Shown in pieces: positions 27,583 through 36,155 of a stretch of 64,000 nucleotides of DNA. Below the pieces are notes generated by a model, which was not told the DNA's origin, searched no databases, and was given only the letters and a program-made list of their open reading frames with translations. This DNA is from Verrucomicrobiaceae bacterium UBA1938. GTDB lineage: Bacteria > Verrucomicrobiota > Verrucomicrobiia > Verrucomicrobiales > Verrucomicrobiaceae. A program made the position numbers and the translations under genes. The stretch is from the NCBI GenBank assembly GCA_002336895.1, contig DDFC01000032.1, positions 435,904 to 499,903 on the forward strand, given 5' to 3'. The stretch's first letter is position 1, and each line of letters opens with the position of its first letter.

Positions 27583-28578
27583 TCACGACTCGCTGCGAAA
27601 GGCCTTCACGACCAGCTCCCGAAAGGTCCGCACATGCTCGGGCTCAAACCGGCCTTTGCGCTGCACCAGAAAGACCTCTTCATGCCCAAAGAGGTCGGCC
27701 GCATCCCGGAAAACGATTTCGGCCTCTCCCGTGCTGCGTTTCGGAGGCTTGGCTCCTGCCGCTCCCGTACCCAGTGCGATGCCAAAACCAATCGCCACGT
27801 AGTTCAGCAGCAGGGTTCGGTTTGTCGCGGTCATGGTGACATTCATGCGCTCCGCCAGACCAGCACGGGAAAACACCCGGCGAATCTGCCGGTGTGAGCT
27901 GCTCTCCTCGGGGGCCAGAACCAGCGGCTCATTGGCGATGGCCGCCAGGGTCAAAATTTTGGCTTTCACCAGGGCATGATCCGCCGGGCACATCAGGTGG
28001 AAGGCATAGCGAGCCAGAGGCAGGCACTGAAACTGCGGCATCATCTCGTCTCCTGCAGCCATGCCCATGATCGCAAGATCGGCCGCGTCCTGTTCGATCA
28101 CCTGCCTGGCCAGATAGGATGGTCTGTCCAGCAGCACCAGTTTCACCTTGGGATGATGCTGGCGGTAGAGAATGATCGGGCGGCGCAGCGCCCCCGAAAG
28201 CATGTTGGAAGGAGCCACCACCGTGAGCGTGCGTGCCGCGGTGGTGCGGCGGTCCTCAAACATGGCCCGCAGACCATCAAACGACTCCACCAGCGGCGCA
28301 GCCAGATCCACCAGCATGCGCCCGTCGTCTGTGAGCGAGACCTTGGAGCCGTCTGCCACCACAAACTGCACACCGTATTCGTCTTCCAGAGAACGGATCT
28401 GCTGCCACACGGAGGGGACGGCCAGCCCCATGGCTGCCGCAGTGGCTGCAAAGCTCCCGTGCCGGGAGAGCTCCACCAGAGACCGGATCTGCCTGAAGCG
28501 AACTTCTTTAAAGTAACGGCGCGCTGGAGAGTCGGCCGCCACGCCGACTCTTTGAAGAGGATTGGATTTAGCCTTCAT
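27583..28578 (-). CDS. LysR-family transcriptional regulator (CysB-like)
   Basis: Regulator of 331 aa. The winged helix-turn-helix lies near residues 28-70 (HGSFAATAAAMGLAVPSVWQ then QIRSLEDEYGVQFVV), and the C-terminal LysR substrate-binding domain begins near TLTVVAPSNMLSGAL. I start it at 28578 (MKAKSNPLQRVG); the ATG at 28617 would overlap the tdh stop region. It sits between tdh (42 bases upstream) and the oxidoreductase, in the middle of the threonine/proline block. It is the obvious candidate for binding the motif shared by the tdh and kbl promoters. A related TTGCCA/ATTA arrangement also precedes this gene, with a spacer 4 bases shorter. The effector is unknown. Confidence 0.9.
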   Translation of the reverse strand: MKAKSNPLQRVGVAADSPARRYFKEVRFRQIRSLVELSRHGSFAATAAAMGLAVPSVWQQIRSLEDEYGVQFVVADGSKVSLTDDGRMLVDLAAPLVESFDGLRAMFEDRRTTAARTLTVVAPSNMLSGALRRPIILYRQHHPKVKLVLLDRPSYLARQVIEQDAADLAIMGMAAGDEMMPQFQCLPLARYAFHLMCPADHALVKAKILTLAAIANEPLVLAPEESSSHRQIRRVFSRAGLAERMNVTMTATNRTLLLNYVAIGFGIALGTGAAGAKPPKRSTGEAEIVFRDAADLFGHEEVFLVQRKGRFEPEHVRTFRELVVKAFRSES

Positions 28579-28620
28579 CGTCAGTCTCCACCTAATGGAT
28601 TTGAAGGCCAGTGGCAAGCC

Positions 28621-29649
28621 CTAGACGCTCCAATCCAGCACCACCTTGCCGCAGCTGCCAGATTCCATGGCGGCAAAGCCCTGTTCAAATTCCGTGAAGT
28701 GAAACCGATGCGTGATGACGGGCTTGATGTTCACACCGCTCTCCAGCAGCACGCTCATGTAATACCACGTCTCATACATCTGACGTCCGTAGATGCCTTT
28801 GATGGTGAGCATGTTGAAGATGACCTTGTTCCAGTCGATGGCGATCTGTTCGCTGGGAATCCCCAGCATGGCGATCTTGCCGCCGTGGCACATGTTGTCG
28901 ATCATGCTGCGAAAGGCGGCTGCGTTGCCGCTCATCTCCAGCCCGACATCAAACCCCTCCTTCATGCCGAGCTGATTCTGCACGTCCTCGATCTTCTCGG
29001 TCGCCACGTTCACCGCGCGCGTCGCCCCCATCTGACGCGCCAGATTGAGGCGGTACTCGTTCACATCCGTGATGACCACATGGCGTGCTCCGGCATGCTT
29101 CACCACGGGGATGGCCATGATGCCGATGGGCCCCGCCCCGGTGATGAGCACATCCTCCCCGAGACACTCGAAAGCCAGCGCCGTATGCACGGCATTGCCA
29201 AACGGGTCAAAAATGCTCGCCACCTCCTCATCCACCCCTTCCCGATGATGCCACACGTTCGTCATCGGCACACTGATGTATTCGGCAAAGGCCCCGGTGC
29301 GGTTCACGCCGATGCCGACGGTGTCCTTGCAAAGGTGACGGCGGCCCGCGAGGCAGTTGCGACAGCGCCCGCACACCACATGCCCCTCCGCACTGACGAT
29401 CTCACCCGGATGGAAGTCGTTCACGTTTGAGCCCACGGCCACGACCTCACCCACAAACTCATGCCCCACCACCATCGGCACCGGGATGGTCTTCTGCGCC
29501 CAGGCATCCCATTTGTAGATGTGCAGGTCCGTGCCGCAGATGCCTGTCTTGCGGACCTTGATGAGGACATCATTGATGCCCACCTGCGGCTCCGGGACAT
29601 CCTGGAGCCAGAGACCGCGTTCAGACCGAGCCTTGACGAGTGCTTTCAT
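28621..29649 (-). CDS. tdh: L-threonine 3-dehydrogenase
   Basis: Zinc-dependent medium-chain dehydrogenase of 342 aa that oxidises L-threonine with NAD to 2-amino-3-ketobutyrate, the substrate of Kbl. The catalytic zinc ligands correspond to Cys38 (GICGTDLHIYKWD), His63 and Glu64 (VGHEFVGEV). The structural zinc site has Cys93, Cys96, Cys99 and Cys107 (CGRCRNCLAGRRHLC). These positions match the classical TDH numbering exactly. The NAD Rossmann motif is GAGPIGIMAIPV. It is the first gene of the catabolic block and carries the shared motif 15 bases upstream. Confidence 0.95.
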   Translation of the reverse strand: MKALVKARSERGLWLQDVPEPQVGINDVLIKVRKTGICGTDLHIYKWDAWAQKTIPVPMVVGHEFVGEVVAVGSNVNDFHPGEIVSAEGHVVCGRCRNCLAGRRHLCKDTVGIGVNRTGAFAEYISVPMTNVWHHREGVDEEVASIFDPFGNAVHTALAFECLGEDVLITGAGPIGIMAIPVVKHAGARHVVITDVNEYRLNLARQMGATRAVNVATEKIEDVQNQLGMKEGFDVGLEMSGNAAAFRSMIDNMCHGGKIAMLGIPSEQIAIDWNKVIFNMLTIKGIYGRQMYETWYYMSVLLESGVNIKPVITHRFHFTEFEQGFAAMESGSCGKVVLDWSV

Positions 29650-29663
29650 AGTGGTTGGTTATT

Positions 29664-29697
29664 CGATATATTGGACACTCATCCATTAAATCGGCAA
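29664..29697 (-). promoter_or_regulatory. tdh promoter with motif shared with kbl
   Basis: On the minus strand: TTGCC at the left end, GGATG and GTCCA in the centre, and TATATCG at the right end, ending 14 bases before the tdh ATG. By eye 26 of its 34 bases match the kbl promoter segment at 26157-26190, including the whole right third. A -35/-10 reading would be TTGCCG and the TATAT stretch. Such similarity between two intergenic regions 3.5 kb apart points to a common regulator. Confidence 0.6.
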
Positions 29698-29711
29698 ATG
29701 ATATTTTTGCC

Positions 29712-31136
29712 TCAGGCCAGGATCTGCGGAATCACCCTGCCAAAATCGCGCTCCAGCCGCTTGCGCCCGGGGACTTCCAAACGGTGAGGGTCCAGGCCCA
29801 GCAGATGCAGGATGGTGGCATGCACATCCGTCACGTAGTGCGGATGCTCCACGGCATGAAAGCCCAGCTCGTCCGTACCGCCATGGATCGTCCCGCCTTT
29901 GATTCCACCACCGGCCATCCACACGCTGAAGCCATACGGATGATGGTCACGTCCATCGCTCCCCTGACTGCCGGGCGTGCGGCCAAACTCGGTGGCAAAG
30001 ACAACGAGCGTATCGTCCAGCAGCCCGCGCTGCTTGAGATCTTTGAGCAGCCCCGAGATGGGCCTGTCCACCTGTTGCGCCAGGCTGGAGTGGTTCTTTT
30101 TCAGCCCGGAATGCGAGTCCCACGCCCCCGCAGCGCCATCCCCATGCTGCAGCTGGATAAAGCGCACCCCGCGCTCTGCCAGACGACGCGCCACAATGAG
30201 CTGCCGCGCAAAAGGCTCCGCCACCTTGTCATCCATGCCGTAGAGCTTCTTGGTTTCTTCGCTCTCAGCATCGAGGTTCATCGTCTCGGGCACAGCGGTC
30301 TGCATGTTAAAGGCCAGCTGATAGCTCTTCATGCGCGCGGCCAGCGTCTTGTCGCCGGGGTACTGCTCCGCATTGAGCGCATTGAGCCGGTGAATGAGGT
30401 CAAACTGCGCCTCCTGCTGCGGCCTGCCGATCTGAAACTCCGGCGCGGCATACGTGAGCGGATTCTTCGGATCCACCTTCAGGTTCACCGCGTCATAGGC
30501 GGGGCCGAGGTAGTGCCCGTCCCGCACATCAAAAAAACGCGGCCCCATGTTGATGAAGGACGGCAGGTTGTCCGTCATCGATCCGAGGCCATACGTCACC
30601 CAGGCACCCAGCGTCGGCACCCGCGGCTCCAGCATGTGCCTGCCGCTGTGGAACTGCACCTGCGCTCCATGATTGTCATCCGTGGTCCACATGCCGCGGA
30701 TGAAGGCGATCTCATCGGCGCATGCGCCGATGTTTGGAAACCAGTCGCTGATCTCGATGCCACACTGCCCGTAGCGCCTGTAGCCGGTCTGCAGCGGATA
30801 GATGACATTGCGCTGCTTGCCGTTCGCGTCATTCACCACCACCACGCGCACCTTCTTGAGCTTCTCAGGATCCTGCACGTCTTTGTATGGCGTCTCGCCG
30901 ATGGACTTGCCCGCATACTTCGTGAGCATGGGCTTTGGGTCAAAGCTCTCCATGTGGCTCACCCCGCCGCGCATGAAGAGCCAGATCACGCGCTTGGCCC
31001 GCTGCGAAATCATCGGCAGACCATCGGGCGGCTGCCACGCCTCCTCCGCCCTGAGCATGGATGCGACAGCAATGCTGCCGAGCCCGCCAAGGATGTCTCG
31101 GCGGAGAAAGGGCGTGGGTGCAGGGCGCAGAGTCAT
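29712..31136 (-). CDS. DUF1501 domain protein, Tat-exported
   Basis: Protein of 474 aa. The Tat-like signal is FLRRDILGGLGSIAVASML (about 10-28). Family landmarks are MRGGVSHMESFDPKPMLTKY, FHSGRHMLEPRVPTLGAWVT and VFATEFGRTPGSQGSDGRDH. Its ATG overlaps the stop of the PSD1 gene (31133) by four bases, giving another coupled PSD1/DUF1501 pair. This pair has no regulator or sensor gene attached and lies just upstream of tdh, 62 bases away. As with other DUF1501 proteins, activity is unknown; the fold is alkaline-phosphatase-like. Confidence 0.93.
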   Translation of the reverse strand: MTLRPAPTPFLRRDILGGLGSIAVASMLRAEEAWQPPDGLPMISQRAKRVIWLFMRGGVSHMESFDPKPMLTKYAGKSIGETPYKDVQDPEKLKKVRVVVVNDANGKQRNVIYPLQTGYRRYGQCGIEISDWFPNIGACADEIAFIRGMWTTDDNHGAQVQFHSGRHMLEPRVPTLGAWVTYGLGSMTDNLPSFINMGPRFFDVRDGHYLGPAYDAVNLKVDPKNPLTYAAPEFQIGRPQQEAQFDLIHRLNALNAEQYPGDKTLAARMKSYQLAFNMQTAVPETMNLDAESEETKKLYGMDDKVAEPFARQLIVARRLAERGVRFIQLQHGDGAAGAWDSHSGLKKNHSSLAQQVDRPISGLLKDLKQRGLLDDTLVVFATEFGRTPGSQGSDGRDHHPYGFSVWMAGGGIKGGTIHGGTDELGFHAVEHPHYVTDVHATILHLLGLDPHRLEVPGRKRLERDFGRVIPQILA

Positions 31137-33625
31137 CGCAGAGTCACGAAGTCGTTGTGGTTGAGCAGGGCCTGGAGAAACAGGCTCCGATCCTCGTTCA
31201 AAGCGTGGAAACCTTCAAAGCTGGCCAGCCTCTCCGACTCCAGCGGCAGACGTCCTAGGATGGCAAGGAACGCCTGATCAATGAAAGCAACCGCATCCAC
31301 CTTTGCCAGCAAGGCGGCCAGCGCGTTCGCACAGTCACTGCTGAGCCTGCTGTTGGTCAGCGCCAGAGCCTGCTGCGGCACCACGCTTTCGTTGCGCCGG
31401 TAGCACTCCAGCACGTTGCTGTTGTCAAAGACAGCCAGGAAACGGTGCTCCACATCGGCGTTCTGAATGAAATAAAGCGAACGTCGTGGGCTGGTCTCCG
31501 CCTTGGCAGGATCAATGCTCGGACCTCCCAGCGTAAGATCCAGCCGGCCAGACAGATGCAGCAGGCTGTCGCGTACGAGCTGGCTCTCCATGCGTCGCGG
31601 ATTCATGCGCCACAAGAAATGATTGTCGGGATCAGCAGCCATGGTTTGGGGATCAGCCCCAGCAATCGAGGAGCTTCGCCGGTAGAGCTCTGACAGCACC
31701 AGCGCACGATGCAGCCACTTCATGCTCCAGCCGTTCTCCATGAAGCCGGTGGTCAAACTGTCGAGTACGTCCTGGTGCAGCGGAGCTGAGGATCTGCGAC
31801 CAAAGTCGCCCACATCAGCCACCAGCGGCACGCCAAAATGCCGCGCCCAAACGTGATTCACCAGTACTCGTGCCGTGAGCGGATTCCGTTTGTCCGCGAT
31901 CCATCGCGCCAGCGCCAGCCTGCGCCCCGTACTGGTTTCAGGATAGGCTTGCACCTTGGCATTGCCATTTTCTTCAGGCCCTTCCTGCGCTTTAAAGCTC
32001 ACCGGCAGCGATGTGTACACATCCCCTGGCGAGGCCACCTTGGCACGGGCTTTCTCCAGCGCCTCCTTGGCGGCCTTGATCTTCTTGTCTCCATCCTTGG
32101 CCTTGGGCGCGGCCTCTGCCTTGGCCAGATCCTCCACCGCTTTGGCCTCACCATACCGCGCCTCGGCCAGCGCCGCCGCCTGCGCGATGGTCTTGTCCCC
32201 CTTGGCCAGGTCGGCAGCATACACCGCCTGAATCATGGCCAGGCGGAGCCCCGCCAGCTTCACCGCTCCAGCATCCCCGGCCTTCTGTGCCAAGGCGAGC
32301 TGCTGATCCGCCGCTGCAAGATGATCCTTCAGCACAAACGGCAGCAGCACCGGACGCGACGAGGATGGCGGCAGCTTCATGGCCTTGGGCTCATAGGAGG
32401 CAAACTCCAGCACACGTGGGATACCCGCGGTCATCGGCCGTGACTTGTCTTCATTCTTTTCATCTCCCCTCACGTGGCGGAATGTGGGCTGATCGAGGTG
32501 CAGGTCATAGACACGCGGCAGCCCGTTCTTCTCCAGATCCGCTTCCCCTTCCAAGGGGTCGAGCCGCACATGCAGCGGCTCAAAGATGGCACGCATGCGG
32601 TAGTAGTCCGCCTGCTCCACGGGGTCATACTTATGGTCGTGGCACTTCACACACTGCATCGTCAGCCCCAAGAAGGCGCGGCAGGTGTGCTCGATGGTTT
32701 CGTCCAGCCAGGTGGTGCGGTTGAAAAGGTAGTAGCTGCGCGCCAGGAAACCGGTGGCGCGCAGGTTGCTGCGGTCCTCCGGCGCGAGTTCGTCCGCAGC
32801 CAGCATCTGCACAATCATCTGGTCATAGCCTTTGTCGCCATTGAGAGACTCCACGATCCAGTCGCGCCAGTGCCAGAGGTGCTTCTGGCTGTGGCGGAGC
32901 TGGGCACCCAGGCCGTACCAGTCGCAATAGCGCCAGATGTCCATGAAGTGGCGGGCCCAGCGTTCGCCGTATTGCGGCGTGCTCAGCAGTTGATCCACCA
33001 CCCTCTGCCGCGCTGGGGCAGATGTGTCTTGCAAAAAGGCCTGAATCTGCGCCGGCGTGGGCGGCAGGCCGACGAGATCCAGGTACACGCGGCGCAGCCA
33101 GAGCTCAGGCGCGGCCTCCGGCTGCGGCTTCAATCCTTTCACAGCCAGTCGGGTGGCCAGCAGCGCATCCATGGACTGGCCGGATGATCGGGGCGGCTGG
33201 TAGGCCCAGTGAGTGCGCGGATCATCCTCCGGCTTCTCCTGGGTAGGAGCCGGGGCACCTGCGGCGACCCACTCCCTCAGTTTGGCCACCTGCTCCGCCG
33301 TGAGCATGGCCCCTTCGCCTTCGGGCGGCATGCGGTCATCCTTGTCAGTCGTGGTCACACGATCAAGAAGCATTGAATGCTCCTTCGTCAGGATGTCGCC
33401 CCCATCACCGCCCTTGTGCATGGCGGCGGCGGTGTCCACGCGGAGATCCGCCTTCTGTTTTAGCGCCCCATGACAGGCGTAGCAGCGCTCCTTTAGCAGA
33501 GGCTTGATCTCCTTTTCGTAGTCCACCGCAGCGGCACTCAGAGCCCACAAAGCCATGCAAGCCGCCACTGCCCAACCGCGCAGCGGAAAGGTGTGCCCTG
33601 ATGACGAAAGCGTGGTTTTTGGCAT
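31133..33625 (-). CDS. PSCyt1-PSCyt2-PSD1 (DUF1549/DUF1553) cytochrome-like protein
   Basis: Exported protein of 830 aa from the start at 33625; the ATG at 33679 would add a poorly conserved 18-residue leader. Order: hydrophobic signal (WAVAACMALWALSAAAVD), PSCyt1 with CYACH near residue 50 and the DRMPPEGEG segment, PSCyt2 with RRVYLDLVGLPPTPAQ and CVKCHDHKYDPV, a lysine/alanine-rich coiled-coil insert (KAKDGDKKIKAAKEALEKAR), and PSD1 (NPLTARVLVNHVWARHFG). Two CxxCH motifs suggest diheme binding. It is the first gene of a two-gene unit with DUF1501 and faces the small membrane protein gene across a 122-base divergent gap, which should contain promoters for both. Confidence 0.92.
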   Translation of the reverse strand: MPKTTLSSSGHTFPLRGWAVAACMALWALSAAAVDYEKEIKPLLKERCYACHGALKQKADLRVDTAAAMHKGGDGGDILTKEHSMLLDRVTTTDKDDRMPPEGEGAMLTAEQVAKLREWVAAGAPAPTQEKPEDDPRTHWAYQPPRSSGQSMDALLATRLAVKGLKPQPEAAPELWLRRVYLDLVGLPPTPAQIQAFLQDTSAPARQRVVDQLLSTPQYGERWARHFMDIWRYCDWYGLGAQLRHSQKHLWHWRDWIVESLNGDKGYDQMIVQMLAADELAPEDRSNLRATGFLARSYYLFNRTTWLDETIEHTCRAFLGLTMQCVKCHDHKYDPVEQADYYRMRAIFEPLHVRLDPLEGEADLEKNGLPRVYDLHLDQPTFRHVRGDEKNEDKSRPMTAGIPRVLEFASYEPKAMKLPPSSSRPVLLPFVLKDHLAAADQQLALAQKAGDAGAVKLAGLRLAMIQAVYAADLAKGDKTIAQAAALAEARYGEAKAVEDLAKAEAAPKAKDGDKKIKAAKEALEKARAKVASPGDVYTSLPVSFKAQEGPEENGNAKVQAYPETSTGRRLALARWIADKRNPLTARVLVNHVWARHFGVPLVADVGDFGRRSSAPLHQDVLDSLTTGFMENGWSMKWLHRALVLSELYRRSSSIAGADPQTMAADPDNHFLWRMNPRRMESQLVRDSLLHLSGRLDLTLGGPSIDPAKAETSPRRSLYFIQNADVEHRFLAVFDNSNVLECYRRNESVVPQQALALTNSRLSSDCANALAALLAKVDAVAFIDQAFLAILGRLPLESERLASFEGFHALNEDRSLFLQALLNHNDFVTLR

Positions 33626-33747
33626 GAGTTGGCAGATCCACACATTACGCCGCCCACCAGCGACTCTTTGCTGTCCCACTCCATCTTCCCGCCTGCTGCT
33701 TCACAAAGTAAGGATGCAGAGCAGCCGGGGCTGGTGCAGAATCCCTG

Positions 33748-34161
33748 ATGCATTGGATCACCACGACTCACCTCGCCGTCACCTGGATGCTCGTCGGCCT
33801 CATCTGGGTGGTGCAGATTCTGGTCTACCCGCAGTTTTCGCGGGTCGCCGCCAGGGAGTTTCCTGACTATCATTTCGCCCACTGCTTCCGTATCGCCCTC
33901 ATCGTGGTGCCGCCGATGTTTGTTGAAGCCGCCACCGCAGCCTGGCTGCTCTACGAAGGGATGAGAACCACCCCCTTTCTCATCAGTGTGGGTTTGATCC
34001 TGGTCGTCTGGCTTTCCACTGCCGTATTTCAGGCCCCCACCCACATCCGCCTCATGAGGAAATTCGACGCCGCACTCATCCGCCACGTCACCCTCACCAA
34101 CTGGATCCGCACGCTCGCGTGGACAGCACGCGGCTTGCTCGTTAGCATGACCCTGTCATGA
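33748..34161 (+). CDS. Small four-helix integral membrane protein, unknown family
   Basis: Protein of 137 aa that I do not recognise. Four hydrophobic segments are visible: TWMLVGLIWVVQILVYP, IALIVVPPMFVEAATAAWLL, FLISVGLILVVWLSTAVF, and a short last one at the C-terminus. A conserved-looking loop QAPTHIRLMRKFDAALIRH links helices 3 and 4. The family looks like small hypothetical membrane proteins of bacteria without known role. Its stop overlaps the start of the GDSL gene by four bases (ATGA), so both are expressed together. It begins the first plus-strand unit of the window. Confidence 0.75.
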   Translation: MHWITTTHLAVTWMLVGLIWVVQILVYPQFSRVAAREFPDYHFAHCFRIALIVVPPMFVEAATAAWLLYEGMRTTPFLISVGLILVVWLSTAVFQAPTHIRLMRKFDAALIRHVTLTNWIRTLAWTARGLLVSMTLS

Positions 34162-35150
34162 CCAAATCCCTGATCCTCGCCCTGCTCGCTTTTGGAGCTC
34201 TTCTGCAAGTCGAAAGCGCCCTGCAGCTCACGCCGCCATCGGTGCAGCGCGATGCCAATGGCGTCGTGACACTGCAAAGCACTGCTCCAGATGCCACCAT
34301 CCTCTACACCTTGGACGGAGCAGATCCCATCGAGAAATCCAACCCCTACCTGGCTCCCATCGACCTCTCCAGCGGCGGCACGCTGAAGGCACGGGTCTTC
34401 TCCAAGCTGCGCAAATCCAAGAGCGAAGCGGTTCAGGCCACCTATGAGCCCCTGCCCGGCCGCCAGCCGCTGCCCAGCACCGTCGTCCCCGTGACGCAGG
34501 ACCGCAGCTGGCCTCAGTATGACTGGACCACGCGCCACAAGCTCACCAGTGCCGCCGTGAAGCGCAGCCAGCCAAAGATCCTGTTCATCGGCGACTCCAT
34601 CACCCACTTCTTCGGTGGCGAGCAGTTCGACAGCTACCCTCTCCATGGCAAGAAGGTGTGGGAGGAATATTACACCCCGCGTAATGCCGGAAACCTCGGC
34701 TTTGGCTGGGACAAGACTGAGAACGTCCTCTGGCGGCTGCAGCACGGCGCTGTGGATGGCATCTCTCCCAAACTGATCGTCATGATGATCGGCACCAACA
34801 ACACCGGCAACTGCACGGCACCTGACATCGCCGCCGGCATCGGGGCCATCGTGCAGGAATTCAATAAACGGCTGCCTCAGTCCAAAATCCTGTTGCTCGG
34901 CATCTTCCCGCGCGGCGAAAAGCCAGACGCCCCTCATCGCGGCAAGATCGCCGAGGTGAACCGCACCATCTCCAAGCTAGACGGGAAACAAAACGTCACC
35001 TTCCTCGACATCGGTCCGAAGTTTCTCACCCCTGAGGGCCTGATCACTCAGGACATCATGCCCGGCTTCCTGCACCCGAATGAAAAAGGTTACCGCATCT
35101 GGGCCGAGGCCATCGAACCCACGGTTAAAAAACTCCTCGGCGAACCTTGA
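34158..35150 (+). CDS. SGNH/GDSL hydrolase with N-terminal chitobiase-type beta domain
   Basis: Exported protein of 330 aa (signal MTKSLILALLAFGALLQVESA). Residues of about 25-100 form a chitobiase/beta-hexosaminidase C-terminal type beta-sandwich (APDATILYTLDGADPIEKSN and LKARVFSKLRKSKSEA). The GDSL esterase domain follows: ILFIGDSITHFFGG with the nucleophile Ser near 146, MMIGTNNTGN (block III) and GFLHPNEKGY with the catalytic His near 306. It resembles platelet-activating-factor acetylhydrolase-like lipase/acylhydrolases. The beta-sandwich may help to bind a polymer. It is coupled to the membrane protein gene upstream. Confidence 0.88.
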   Translation: MTKSLILALLAFGALLQVESALQLTPPSVQRDANGVVTLQSTAPDATILYTLDGADPIEKSNPYLAPIDLSSGGTLKARVFSKLRKSKSEAVQATYEPLPGRQPLPSTVVPVTQDRSWPQYDWTTRHKLTSAAVKRSQPKILFIGDSITHFFGGEQFDSYPLHGKKVWEEYYTPRNAGNLGFGWDKTENVLWRLQHGAVDGISPKLIVMMIGTNNTGNCTAPDIAAGIGAIVQEFNKRLPQSKILLLGIFPRGEKPDAPHRGKIAEVNRTISKLDGKQNVTFLDIGPKFLTPEGLITQDIMPGFLHPNEKGYRIWAEAIEPTVKKLLGEP

Positions 35151-35165
35151 GCCGCAGTCACAAAA

Positions 35166-35192
35166 AAGCCGGGGACTGAAAATCCTCGGCTT
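35166..35192. terminator. Convergent terminator between GDSL hydrolase and isomerase genes
   Basis: Ten-base stem (35166-35175 with 35183-35192, one G-T pair) and a 7-base loop. Read on the minus strand the stem is followed by TTTTTTG, a good U-tract for the isomerase gene; on the plus strand the tail is only TTCTTC, so it works better for the minus strand. Confidence 0.8.
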
Positions 35193-35214
35193 CTTCATGA
35201 GATAACGACGCTGC

Positions 35215-36066
35215 TTACTTGGCTGCCTTCCAGTTGCGCACAAAGTCCATGCACTGGGTGATCTCCGGCACGCTGGTTTCCCAGTTGTGCTCGTATTCGC
35301 AGTGCAGCGGGCCGGGATACCCCTGCGCAGCATATTCCGCGAGGATGGCAGGGATGTCGCTCTTGCCGGTGCCAAAAGGAAGGTCGTGGGCTTTGACATC
35401 ACCAAAGGCGTTCAGGTCCTTCATGTGGCTGTCAAAGATGCGGCCTTTGAGAATCTTGATGCAGTCCACAGGATTGAGGCCGCTGCGCACCCAGTGGCCC
35501 ACGTCCGCACAGGAGCCCATGCGGGGATCACGGTCTTTCACCAGCCCCAGCACGTAGTTGGGATCCCAGAACATGTAGGCGCGGTCCAGCGGACGCTTGG
35601 GATGGTTGTGGATGGCCATCTTGATGTCGAACTCCTTCACCAGCGCCTCGATCTTATCGAGCGCGGTCACATCCGGCTCGGTCACGATCACGCCGATGCC
35701 GAGCTTCTTGCAGAACTCGAATATCTTGCGGTTGCCTGCGTCATCCTGGCCCAGTTTGACCACCCCGTAGCCAACGGGCGTGATGCCCTTGGCCTCCAGA
35801 TGCTTCTGGACCTCGTCGATCATCTCCGGCGTGGCGTTGTGGTCCCACTTGGCGTCAGGCTTGGCCGCAGAAAATTTCTGCCCGGGATAAAACTCGATGG
35901 TCTTGCCACCGCACTGCGCGGTTTTGTCGATGGCTTCAAACACATTGTACAGGCGGAAGCTGTAGGCCTGGCAGCCGGCAAAGAACTGGCCGACCTTGGC
36001 GGTTTCCGGAATGGTGGCCGCAACCGATGCGGTGGCGAACAGGAGGGAGAGAAGAAGATGCTTCAT
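35215..36066 (-). CDS. Secreted sugar phosphate isomerase/epimerase (xylose isomerase-like TIM barrel)
   Basis: Protein of 283 aa. The start at 36066 gives signal peptide MKHLLLSLLFATASVAA; the ATG at 36144 would add 26 residues and run into the divergent gene. TIM-barrel features of the AP-endonuclease-2 family: GKTIEFYPGQKF, the metal-binding EPDVTALDKIEALVK, MAIHNHPKRP with two His, CADVGHWVRSGLNP, and HCEYEHNW near the C-terminus. It probably isomerises or epimerises a sugar, in the periplasm. It is transcribed divergently from the PmoA-like gene, with 89 bases between. Confidence 0.88.
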   Translation of the reverse strand: MKHLLLSLLFATASVAATIPETAKVGQFFAGCQAYSFRLYNVFEAIDKTAQCGGKTIEFYPGQKFSAAKPDAKWDHNATPEMIDEVQKHLEAKGITPVGYGVVKLGQDDAGNRKIFEFCKKLGIGVIVTEPDVTALDKIEALVKEFDIKMAIHNHPKRPLDRAYMFWDPNYVLGLVKDRDPRMGSCADVGHWVRSGLNPVDCIKILKGRIFDSHMKDLNAFGDVKAHDLPFGTGKSDIPAILAEYAAQGYPGPLHCEYEHNWETSVPEITQCMDFVRNWKAAK

Positions 36067-36155
36067 GATGGGTGGGATAGGAAGTCTGGCGAGTTCCCTG
36101 TGAAATGGAAGAACCGAGAATGGAAAATGAACGTTCGATGTCACGTTCTGAAGAA

